DNA of 64,000 bases. Source: a bacterium. Lineage in GTDB: Bacteria; Bdellovibrionota_G; JALEGL01. A program made the position numbers and the translations under genes. Positions 46,080-54,003 of this stretch are shown in pieces (position 1 is the first letter of the stretch; every line of letters starts with the position of its first letter). The DNA lies in the NCBI GenBank assembly GCA_022763185.1, contig JALEGL010000005.1, positions 124,001 to 188,000 of the forward strand. Reading direction: 5' to 3'. The notes under the pieces are model-generated. The model worked only from the letters and a program-made list of their open reading frames with translations, was not told where the DNA came from and ran no database searches.

Positions 46080-46652
46080 TTATTTCTTTTTATCAACTTT
46101 ACTGTTCTTTTTGCAACGATGCTCATCTTCAATTTTTTCACCACAATCACCACACAAACCTTTACACAGCTCTGAACAAACATAGCGCATGGGTAAATTT
46201 AATAAAATCTGCTCGCGTATAATATGCGCCAGATCAATTTCTTCATTTGAAAAAAAAACCAAACCTTCTTGTGCTTGCTCAAAATCATCGTCTTGCGGGA
46301 CTGCATTACTCTGGCGAGCTCGCTTTTTTTTACTTACGCCACTGGCTTTTCTTGCTTGCTCTTGTCGGCGGGCACACATGATAAAAAAATGTTCTTGATA
46401 AGGATAATCAAAATGTTGCCCACAACGCGAACACAAGGCTTCAATTAAACAATCAACACTCCCCTGTAACTCAACATCATCCAAACGATGTTTTTGTCTC
46501 AACTCAGCATGGCAATGTGCCGGATGAATGAAATTCTCATCAGCTACAAACTGACTACTTTGATATCCTTCACCATGTAAAACGTCAGGACTGATATCAA
46601 AATCTAGAATCAAAGGTTTGTTATGGGGAATCATTCTTAATTTAATCAACAT
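46080..46652 (-). CDS. DUF177/YceD family protein
   Basis: A 190-residue YceD-like protein. It has paired cysteines in ALCSRCGQHFDY and CSELCKGLCGDCGE, and the EIDLAHIIREQILLNLPMRYVC stretch diagnostic of the family, and ends in a basic tail. YceD homologues are encoded directly upstream of rpmF in many bacteria and affect 23S rRNA levels in plants and bacteria. The ATG at 46652 is preferred because the longer frame (46694) begins inside the terminator of the preceding gene. Confidence 0.88.
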   Translation of the reverse strand: MLIKLRMIPHNKPLILDFDISPDVLHGEGYQSSQFVADENFIHPAHCHAELRQKHRLDDVELQGSVDCLIEALCSRCGQHFDYPYQEHFFIMCARRQEQARKASGVSKKKRARQSNAVPQDDDFEQAQEGLVFFSNEEIDLAHIIREQILLNLPMRYVCSELCKGLCGDCGEKIEDEHRCKKNSKVDKKK

Positions 46653-46693
46653 AGTATGCGCTCTAGCTTTAAACGCACGCTTCGTCAAGCCCA

Positions 46694-46728
46694 TAAAAAA
46701 AGCCAGAAGCTCTTAAAGCTCTGGCTTT
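46694..46728 (-). terminator. Terminator after the lipoprotein gene
   Basis: AAAGCCAGA and TCTGGCTTT (46699-46728) form the stem with a bulged AGCT extension. Seven T residues follow in the minus direction (46694-46700). Confidence 0.88.
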
Positions 46729-46754
46729 TCCCCGATAAAATTTAACTTTATTAT

Positions 46755-47999
46755 TTATGCATCTTTTTTCTTAGCCGAAACCACAACTTTAGATGTTGCA
46801 TCAGATGTTGCAAAAACACAATAATTACCTCCGGCATCATCAAGAACGGGTGAAGCGTATAAGTATCCACGCTGAACAACCATATTGTATTCTCCAGGAG
46901 CCACGCCCTCTAACTGAAAAGCAACGCCAACTTGACCTTCATCCAATACATGGTAACGAACAGGGTTCAGTTTATCTTCTTTATTGGCATGCTCTAAGGT
47001 TACAGTAATATAAGCTGTTTTTGTTTCAGGCGGTAAATCACCGCGTTGACCAATACCAAACTCAAGCACTTTGCCCTCTTCTACATTCATCACCGTTGCC
47101 AATGTAGCTTCTTTACTTTCTACATCTGCTGGAACCATATAAAGACCATAAAAGCCTTTTTTACCAAAAGTGAAGTGTGTAAAGTCACCAACACCAAAAC
47201 CACTGGTTTCTTCACCATAAACAACAGCTCTTCCTTGACTGTTCCGTTGACCAAAGCCAATAACTTGCTTGTCTTTCTCAGGAATATTTCCCAAATAATA
47301 ATTCTTTAAACGCTCACCTTCACCTCTGACTAAATCAAGAGAATAGGTTTGATCCAAGTTTAATGACTCCACTGGATCAGCTTCTTTAGCAACAGCTTCT
47401 TCCTCGCCTTCGTCAGCTTCTTCTTCCTCTTCACCTTCGTCAGCCTCTTCTGGCACCGCTTCTTTTTCAGCTTCAGTCATTGTACTTCTATTTGCTTGAT
47501 CCAAAATAGCCCTCAAGCCTAAGGCTTTAGCTTGCTCTAAAGGCTCTCCCTCAGAAATCATATTTTTTGCTGCTTTATTACCATTGAAAAACTTTGCCAC
47601 CACAACCGTTTCTTTGGCTGCAAAAGGAATGTCTGGCTTAGCATTCTTAGGAAATGTCTCTTCACCTTTATCAAAGCCTAAAACGTGGAAGGGATTTACC
47701 TCTTCATAGTCCCATGCCTCGCTGGTAAAGTACGCTTTTCCAGAAGCAAAAATCGCGCCCTGATGTTTAGCTATACCACTGACATCATTGACCACGTCAA
47801 TTTCTGCTACACCTCGTTCACAGCCTCCTGCTGCTGAAAGTTTGGCTGAAAAGCCTTCACTTCCAGGAATCACAATAGGCTTAGCTTTTTTCAAGTTTTT
47901 CATTTCACTTGTTCCGGGGGTTTGTACCAATGTACAACTGCTTAAAAACAGCCCTGTTACACAAGCGCCCATCAACAATTTTATCTGTATTTTATTCAT
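46755..47999 (-). CDS. Lipoprotein with acidic insert, function unknown
   Basis: A 414-residue lipoprotein with lipobox LSSC (about Cys22). A Glu/Asp/Ala-rich tract near 190-220 (EADEGEEEEEADEGEEEAVA) is low complexity. Flanking parts are beta-rich and fairly Gly-rich, with GFGVGDFTHFTFGKKGFYGLYMV and EGVAPGEYNMVVQRGYLYASP. No known domain was recognised. It follows the beta-barrel gene by 23 bp on the same strand, so the two likely form an outer membrane pair. Confidence 0.75.
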   Translation of the reverse strand: MNKIQIKLLMGACVTGLFLSSCTLVQTPGTSEMKNLKKAKPIVIPGSEGFSAKLSAAGGCERGVAEIDVVNDVSGIAKHQGAIFASGKAYFTSEAWDYEEVNPFHVLGFDKGEETFPKNAKPDIPFAAKETVVVAKFFNGNKAAKNMISEGEPLEQAKALGLRAILDQANRSTMTEAEKEAVPEEADEGEEEEEADEGEEEAVAKEADPVESLNLDQTYSLDLVRGEGERLKNYYLGNIPEKDKQVIGFGQRNSQGRAVVYGEETSGFGVGDFTHFTFGKKGFYGLYMVPADVESKEATLATVMNVEEGKVLEFGIGQRGDLPPETKTAYITVTLEHANKEDKLNPVRYHVLDEGQVGVAFQLEGVAPGEYNMVVQRGYLYASPVLDDAGGNYCVFATSDATSKVVVSAKKKDA

Positions 48000-48022
48000 A
48001 TTCCTACACCCTCTTTGATCAA

Positions 48023-49327
48023 TTAAAATGTATAACTTAGGTTCATGTTAAATAAGTTGCCTTTGGTTGTACTGGTGACATAGTTATCTTTATTGCTGCT
48101 ATCGGTTTGTATTCTGTATGCCACACTTGCTGACATAGAATCATTGATTTTTTGAGTAAATCCTAGCATATGTCTAAACCTTCTATTGGCTTTAAATTTA
48201 TTACCTTCTAAAGCGTGATCATACGTTCTCTGACGGATACGAAGCTCATAAGACACTTTTCCACCTTCCCACCAAGGTAAAATTTGTGTTACTTTAGGTC
48301 TTAAAAAATGCCCTTTCCATTCCGAATTTGGATTGTTTGAAAACACTTTAAAGGCATAACGGTAGTTCAACCTTAAAGAAGTGGACTCATTGGGACTCCA
48401 ATCCGCAGTAAAGCCTAACTTATTTTCTATCCAAGCAAGATCCGCTGTAGGGTTGGCCAAACCAAAATTACCCAAGTCGTCGGTATTGGCGCCAAATACT
48501 GAATCTGAAAGCGCTCCTCCACCAAAGTCATCAACATCAAAATCACCACCAATGCTGTCTATTAAAGAAACATCGGCATTCAACATTTGGAAGTAATCGA
48601 AGTAATAGGTTAGTGACAATGTAGTTTTGTCATCCAACTTCATTTTTGCTGTAGGTGAAGACAACAAGACTAAATAATTGTCAGCGCCGCTATCTTCTCC
48701 AGACAATAAAAACCACTCACCGTACATCCCAAAGTTGTAGCTCCATTGTTCATTAATTTTGCCATCAAATCCTAAATTAACAACATTGGTAAAACCGCGC
48801 TGAGCAGGATCTTCTTTATCTAAATATTCTTGCCAGGCAAACTCATAACTTAAACTCATGTTTAGCGCTTTTTTAGAATCGGTAACCAGCTTGGTGCTTA
48901 AATTAACATTGGGTGAAACTTGAAAATACTCTCTTTTATGACCATTGAGATAACCAAAACCAATGGGCGTTAATTTTACACCCGCACCAAAATTAAGACC
49001 ATTAATGGCGCCCTCAACAGGCTCCTCTTTGATGGCTGCTGCAGGAGGTGCAACATCAACCACACCACCTACCGTAATAGGGGCATTCGTGCTATTTAAA
49101 TTAGTATTCTGCTCAAGCACGGTATCTTCTGTGATGGGCATGCTTTGTCGAACTTGTTTAACCACCGGCTCAGTGCTAACTTCTTCGCTAGGTAAAAACA
49201 AACGCTTTTCTTCTTCACTCATTTCCTGCACTGTAATAACAGGAAGCTCTTCTGAAGGCTGGGCGATGACCAAAGAACCTGCAAAAAAACTCAAAATTAA
49301 ACTCAATGATAACAACTTTTTATCCAT
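48023..49327 (-). CDS. Outer membrane beta-barrel protein, function unknown
   Basis: A 434-residue protein with a signal peptide (about 1-22, SLVIA-QP). After an acidic, Pro-rich N-terminal region (about 25-100), the sequence alternates hydrophobic and polar residues in strands such as LNMSLSYEFAWQEYL, TTLSLTYYFDYFQML and STSLRLNYRYAFKVF, and ends in the aromatic LSYTF typical of BamA recognition. About 14 strands are possible by eye. Substrate or partner unknown; the lipoprotein gene lies downstream. Confidence 0.78.
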   Translation of the reverse strand: MDKKLLSLSLILSFFAGSLVIAQPSEELPVITVQEMSEEEKRLFLPSEEVSTEPVVKQVRQSMPITEDTVLEQNTNLNSTNAPITVGGVVDVAPPAAAIKEEPVEGAINGLNFGAGVKLTPIGFGYLNGHKREYFQVSPNVNLSTKLVTDSKKALNMSLSYEFAWQEYLDKEDPAQRGFTNVVNLGFDGKINEQWSYNFGMYGEWFLLSGEDSGADNYLVLLSSPTAKMKLDDKTTLSLTYYFDYFQMLNADVSLIDSIGGDFDVDDFGGGALSDSVFGANTDDLGNFGLANPTADLAWIENKLGFTADWSPNESTSLRLNYRYAFKVFSNNPNSEWKGHFLRPKVTQILPWWEGGKVSYELRIRQRTYDHALEGNKFKANRRFRHMLGFTQKINDSMSASVAYRIQTDSSNKDNYVTSTTKGNLFNMNLSYTF

Positions 49328-49347
49328 TTTTTTACCTCATTAACGTA

Positions 49348-49377
49348 TGTATACACTGCAGCTAACACATTGCACAA
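49348..49377 (-). promoter_or_regulatory. Weak promoter candidate for the barrel-lipoprotein operon
   Basis: TTGTGC (49372-49377) and TATACA (49348-49353) are spaced 18 bp apart on the minus strand, about 21 bp before the ATG, with GAGGT as ribosome binding site between. Confidence 0.35.
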
Positions 49378-49679
49378 TTATCTTCAAGCATAAAATTACA
49401 CACTGCTTCATTTTTTGTAACACTATTAATCTGCACATGTTCCCGCTATTAAAAAGCAATTGCTGTGCCAGCACACAATATTCATAAGGTATTGATTTTT
49501 TTAGATTAAAAGAATGGCGTTGTATCTTTTTGCGGCAAAGCTGTCGCAACAGCAGTGTCCCTATAAATTGCTTTAAGAAAAAAATTAATATTTTTAATGA
49601 TTTATTTTAATATTATAAAAATAGCAAATACTGCCAATCACTATAGCAATTAAATTCAATGACTTTTAAATTTATTATC
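49378..49679. other. AT-rich non-coding gap before the barrel gene
   Basis: About 300 bp with a short hairpin (GCTGT-CGCA-ACAGC near 49540) and long A/T runs. A 69-codon frame here has no ribosome binding site or recognisable sequence. The promoter at 49348-49377 borders the gap; nothing else can be supported. Confidence 0.4.
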
Positions 49680-50552
49680 TTACTGAACGTAGCGGTATTC
49701 GACTTGGCTTTGTTTGTCTTGAGTTAACAATTTAGACAAAAAAGTCTTGCCAAAAACCTTGGCAAAAAAACTGTCATCTTCTTTGGGAGGATAAATGGCT
49801 TGAATATCTTTTTCTTTAATATTCGCCAACTTAGCCGCTGCTTTAATGGCATACTCTAAGCCACCCAACTCATCCACCAATTTAACTTGTTTTGCCTGGC
49901 GACCTGAATAGACTCGACCATCAGCCAAATTACTAACCGTTGCTTTATCCAATTTTCTGCCTTGGGCAATGGCCTCAATAAACTGATCATGCATATCGTC
50001 CATCATATCTTGCATGATTTTTCTCTCTTCTGGCCGCAAGTTACGCAAAGGTGAACCAATATCTTTATTTTTACCGGCTTTAATCAATTCCCAGCGAATG
50101 TTCAACTTTTTCAAAGCATCGCCAAAAATAAAGTAATTGGCAATCACACCAATGGAACCCGTTATGGTTCCTGGATTGGCAATAATTTTTTCTGCTGGAG
50201 CTGCAATATAATAACCTCCAGATGCTGCGACATCTCCCATAGAGACCACGACTTTTTTACCTTTATTGATGCGTTTAATTTCATCATGAATTTCCTGAGA
50301 TGAACCCACAACGCCACCAGGAGAGTTGACTCGCAAAACAATGGCTTTAACCTCTTTTTTTTCTTCATATTTTTTCAATAATTTTACAGTATCCATTGAG
50401 CCATCAATAGCGCCTTGAACTTCTACAACTGCTATATTGCCATCGGGGTTGGCATCCCCCTTTAAAATAGCAACAATCATCCCCAATTCAATAACAATAC
50501 CTAAAAGAAAAATAACAATAAAAAACCTTGAAAAACCGCTTCTGTTGGACAT
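49680..50552 (-). CDS. sppA: Signal peptide peptidase SppA
   Basis: A 290-residue short-form S49 peptidase. It has an N-terminal membrane helix (about 8-30), LRVNSPGGVVGSSQEI, the nucleophile Ser111 in DVAASGGYYIAAP and the catalytic Lys in AGKNKDIGSP (Lys163, 52 residues on, as in Bacillus SppA). It cleaves leftover signal peptides in the inner membrane. Located between rpsA and the barrel gene. Confidence 0.94.
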   Translation of the reverse strand: MSNRSGFSRFFIVIFLLGIVIELGMIVAILKGDANPDGNIAVVEVQGAIDGSMDTVKLLKKYEEKKEVKAIVLRVNSPGGVVGSSQEIHDEIKRINKGKKVVVSMGDVAASGGYYIAAPAEKIIANPGTITGSIGVIANYFIFGDALKKLNIRWELIKAGKNKDIGSPLRNLRPEERKIMQDMMDDMHDQFIEAIAQGRKLDKATVSNLADGRVYSGRQAKQVKLVDELGGLEYAIKAAAKLANIKEKDIQAIYPPKEDDSFFAKVFGKTFLSKLLTQDKQSQVEYRYVQ

Positions 50553-50618
50553 GCCGCCTATTGTGACCTTTTTATCAAAGAGGTCAACTTATTCAGCTGT
50601 TCGTGATTAAAATTATAA

Positions 50619-50650
50619 AAAAAGGGGCACGCCTTTGATGCGTGCCCCTT
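50619..50650 (-). terminator. rpsA terminator
   Basis: AAGGGGCACGC and GCGTGCCCCTT pair perfectly (50622-50650). Several T residues follow on the minus strand. Confidence 0.9.
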
Positions 50651-50689
50651 ATTAAGAAGAATAGCTATGAATAACTAATAACAAGCTAT

Positions 50690-52402
50690 TTATTCAGCTT
50701 TGTCTCCACCAAAACCTTTGAACTGGTCGCCCATGATATCACCCAAGGTAGGCTTAGCTTTTTCTTTAGCTTTTTTAGCCGCTTCTTGTGCAATTTCTTG
50801 TGACATACCATTTTCAAAAGCTTTTATAGACAAGCTCAATTTTCTTTCTTGCGGATCCATGGAGGTTACCACTGCTTTCACAGCATCTCCCACGGCATAT
50901 TTATCATTGACCGTTTCTTCAGCGTTCAATGGAATTTCAGAAACGTGAATCAAACCTTCTAGGTCGTCTTCCACTTCCAAAAACAAACCAAAATCTGTGA
51001 TTTTGACAATCTTGCCTTCAGTTTCTGTACCGGCAGTGTACTTGCTTTCAGCTTTGTTCCACGGATCATCCGTCAATTGCTTGATGCCTAAGGCAAAACG
51101 TTCAGCACTAGGATCAACATTCAATACTACTGCTTCAATTTTATCGCCTTTTTTGTAAACATCATTGGGGTTCTTCACTTTGTTGGACCACGAAATATCT
51201 GATACGTGAACCAAACCATCAATGCCGTCTTCTACTTCAACAAAGACACCAAAGTCCGTAATATTACGCACTTCACCAGAGATTTTTGAACCTGGCTGAT
51301 ATTTTTCAACCAAAGCATCCCAAGGGTTAGGCTGAGTTTGCTTAAGACCCAAAGACATTCTTCTGTTTTCTGGATCTAATTCTAAAACAACCGCTTCCAC
51401 TTCTTCACCCAATTTTAATAAAGCGGATGGATGTTTCACACGTTTGGTCCATGACATTTCAGAAACGTGAATCAAACCTTCAATGCCTTCTTCCATTTCA
51501 ATAAACGCACCGTATTCAGTCAAGTTAACCACTTTACCTTTTACAGTAGCATTTTTGGCGTATTTCATTTCAGCATTGATCCATGGATCTTCACTCATTT
51601 GTTTCAGACCTAAAGATACACGCTCTTTGGCACGATCAAACTTAAGAACTTTAACATCAATCTCTTCACCCAATTTTAAAATTTCATTGGGATGATTAAC
51701 CCGTTTCCATGACAAGTCTGTAATGTGCAACAAGCCATCTAAACCGCCCAAATCAACAAAGGCTCCGTAATCGGTAACATTTTTAATGATACCTTTAACA
51801 ATGGCACCCTCTTCAATTTTACCAATAATTTGTTGACGCTGTACTTTTCTTTCTTGTTCAAGAATAGAGCGACGACTTAAAACAATGTTGCCTCTGATTT
51901 TGTTAAATTTAATAATTTTAAACTGATAAATGTTACCCACCATGTTACTCAAGTCACGCACGGGTGTTAAATCAATTTGTGAACCTGGTAAAAAAGCTTT
52001 GACACCAATATCTACAGATAGACCACCTTTGACTCTATCTAAAACACGACCTTCAATAATATCACCACGCTCACAAGCTTCGGCAATCTCATCCCAAATT
52101 TTAAGTTTATCGGCTTTTTCCTTTGATACAATAACCAAACCATCTTCGTCTTCGGCAGTTTCCAAAAAGACATCTACTTGATCGCCTACTTTTACGGTTA
52201 AGTTGCCTTCAATATCGACAAATTCTGAAATATCGACTCGACCTTCAGACTTATAGTCAATATCAACCAAGACTACGTCACGGCCGATCTTAATGACTTC
52301 ACCTGAAATAATTTCACCCGCTTTAATTTCTTTATCATCGCTAACGGATGCCAAAAAGAGTTCTTCAAAGCTTTCGCTGTTTGTTGTTTTAGTATTTTCC
52401 AT
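50690..52402 (-). CDS. rpsA: 30S ribosomal protein S1
   Basis: A 570-residue S1 with six OB-fold repeats. Each of the last four carries a variant of GAFVDLGGLDGLLHITDLSWKR or GVFVEVEDGIDGLVHVSDISW, with K-x-L followed by DPE/DPSAERFALGIKQ between them. S1 binds mRNA leaders and supports translation initiation of poorly structured genes. An AAAGGAAAC site precedes the ATG. Confidence 0.97.
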   Translation of the reverse strand: MENTKTTNSESFEELFLASVSDDKEIKAGEIISGEVIKIGRDVVLVDIDYKSEGRVDISEFVDIEGNLTVKVGDQVDVFLETAEDEDGLVIVSKEKADKLKIWDEIAEACERGDIIEGRVLDRVKGGLSVDIGVKAFLPGSQIDLTPVRDLSNMVGNIYQFKIIKFNKIRGNIVLSRRSILEQERKVQRQQIIGKIEEGAIVKGIIKNVTDYGAFVDLGGLDGLLHITDLSWKRVNHPNEILKLGEEIDVKVLKFDRAKERVSLGLKQMSEDPWINAEMKYAKNATVKGKVVNLTEYGAFIEMEEGIEGLIHVSEMSWTKRVKHPSALLKLGEEVEAVVLELDPENRRMSLGLKQTQPNPWDALVEKYQPGSKISGEVRNITDFGVFVEVEDGIDGLVHVSDISWSNKVKNPNDVYKKGDKIEAVVLNVDPSAERFALGIKQLTDDPWNKAESKYTAGTETEGKIVKITDFGLFLEVEDDLEGLIHVSEIPLNAEETVNDKYAVGDAVKAVVTSMDPQERKLSLSIKAFENGMSQEIAQEAAKKAKEKAKPTLGDIMGDQFKGFGGDKAE

Positions 52403-52582
52403 TGAATTAAATGTTTCCTTTCATTCTTTAAAAACAAAACTAAAATCTTAATTTTAGCTTTACCCTGATCATCCAATAATGTGTGATTGTTTAAAGAATG
52501 AATTGTTAAAGGTTAATATTACTGCATTCCAGCCTATCTGGATTGCCTTATATTTTAATATCTAAATCCTCCTTGTGATTTT

Positions 52583-53104
52583 TTAGATATGTTTGCCATA
52601 CTTTTCGTAATGACACTTTTTTGCGCTTGCTACCCAGTTGTCTCTTTCAATGCGGTCTTTAAAGGCATCCAAATTAACTGACACTTTTTTAAGGTCCGCT
52701 TTTGACAATTGAGCAACATGCTCAAACTTTGTAATTCCCAATTGGTGAAGTTTACTTTCTATAACCTTCCCAATACCATAAATCTTTTTTAAATCGTCTG
52801 TTTCCTGAGTAACAGGAGCGTTCATACTGTTTTTTACAGTTTTTGCAAGCTTTTTGCTTGGCGTCACCTTACTAGGAGTTGTTGATGTTAATTGTGCTTG
52901 CAAAGCATCAATGGTTTGTTGCTTTTCACGCAAACGATCTTGCATATCAGCCAACTGCACGGCATGAGTATAGTCAGAGTTTTTTTCACCAACACTGGGT
53001 GAAATCCATAAAACTTTTTTCATCCACCAACCTGCGACCAAACCTAAAATAAAGGCTGCCAACATCCAAAATAAAACTTGTATTGCTAAATACACCATGC
53101 CCAT
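52583..53104 (-). CDS. Membrane-anchored helix-hairpin-helix protein
   Basis: A 173-residue protein with an N-terminal membrane helix (VLFWMLAAFILGLVAGWW), a coiled-coil linker (VQLADMQDRLREKQQTIDALQAQL) and a C-terminal helix-hairpin-helix domain: DDLKKIYGIGKVIESKLHQLGITKFEHVAQL, as in flap-endonuclease-like or DUF4332 proteins. Another ATG lies 6 bp inside, which leaves better spacing from GGGAG. It follows the BON-OmpA gene by 12 bp. Possible DNA binding at the membrane is inferred only. Confidence 0.75.
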   Translation of the reverse strand: MGMVYLAIQVLFWMLAAFILGLVAGWWMKKVLWISPSVGEKNSDYTHAVQLADMQDRLREKQQTIDALQAQLTSTTPSKVTPSKKLAKTVKNSMNAPVTQETDDLKKIYGIGKVIESKLHQLGITKFEHVAQLSKADLKKVSVNLDAFKDRIERDNWVASAKKCHYEKYGKHI

Positions 53105-53116
53105 TCTCCCTATGTC

Positions 53117-53884
53117 TTAATACATCCCTGGCTTAAGTTGAACAATTTCAATTCTTCTATTTTTCTCTCTACCGACAGCCGTACGGTTATCAGCCACTGG
53201 CTGGCTGTCCCCATAACCTTGGGCGATCAGCTGATCTTGCGGCACACCTTGCGCAACCAAGTAAGCTTTAACAGACTTTGCTCTTTTTAAACTCAAAGAA
53301 AAATTGCTTGCTGAGTCGCCTGTTGCATCCGTGTGCCCAGACACTTTAAACACTGCTCCAGGCATAAGCTTAATGGCTTCAAGCAAATGATCAAGCTTGT
53401 CTTTTGCTTGTTGACTTAAGTCAACACTTGCGGAAGAAAACTGCAAACCAGATAAGTTTACATGACCGGTCTCTAACAGCTGTTTGGCTGTCTGGTTGAC
53501 TTGTAAATCTTGTGAAAGGCTTGGCATGATATCCAGCTGATTGTTAACTGCCCGCACGCCCCATACCTGAGCAACCTTATCGACTAAGTCTGCTCCTTCT
53601 TTTTCAGATAAAACAGTTCCGGTTAGCGTAGCGTCACGGCCCTCAAAAGAAACGTTTACGTTCTCATTACTTAAACCCGCCATGGATCTGGCTGTAAGGT
53701 CTTGTTCAATATGTCGTTTATTCAATTGTAAACTAAAAAAGTATAAAAGAGCAAAAGCAGTGCTCACAACAACCAAAACAGGCCTTATTTTACGTTGCCC
53801 TTCTTGACTGAATAGATACAACTCATGTTCATTGAATGCTTTAAAATCAGCTTGTTGCTTAGCGATTGCCATGATTGCTGGCAT
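53117..53884 (-). CDS. BON-OmpA envelope protein (ArfA-like)
   Basis: A 255-residue protein. One N-terminal membrane anchor (VLVVVSTAFALLYFFSLQL, about 37-55) is followed by a BON-like domain (VNVSFEGRDATLTGTVLSEKEGADLVDKVAQVWGVRAVNN) and an OmpA domain (GHTDATGDSASNFSLSLKRA...QLIAQGYGDSQPVADNRT, REKNRRIEI). This is the layout of mycobacterial ArfA/OmpATb. It would hold peptidoglycan from the inner membrane side. Paired with the HhH membrane protein. Confidence 0.87.
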   Translation of the reverse strand: MPAIMAIAKQQADFKAFNEHELYLFSQEGQRKIRPVLVVVSTAFALLYFFSLQLNKRHIEQDLTARSMAGLSNENVNVSFEGRDATLTGTVLSEKEGADLVDKVAQVWGVRAVNNQLDIMPSLSQDLQVNQTAKQLLETGHVNLSGLQFSSASVDLSQQAKDKLDHLLEAIKLMPGAVFKVSGHTDATGDSASNFSLSLKRAKSVKAYLVAQGVPQDQLIAQGYGDSQPVADNRTAVGREKNRRIEIVQLKPGMY

Positions 53885-54003
53885 CTTTATACAATATGTA
53901 CCAAAGCGTCAAGTCAATTCTTGACTTTAAGTGGCTTAAATTTATAGGCTTTTCTTACTAAAAGTTGATCATCACACATAAAAACACATGTTCATCTAAG
54001 TAT

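Noticed and set aside
49340-49549. A 69-codon frame upstream of the barrel gene
   Set aside because: No ribosome binding site, no recognisable sequence, and it covers the likely promoter.
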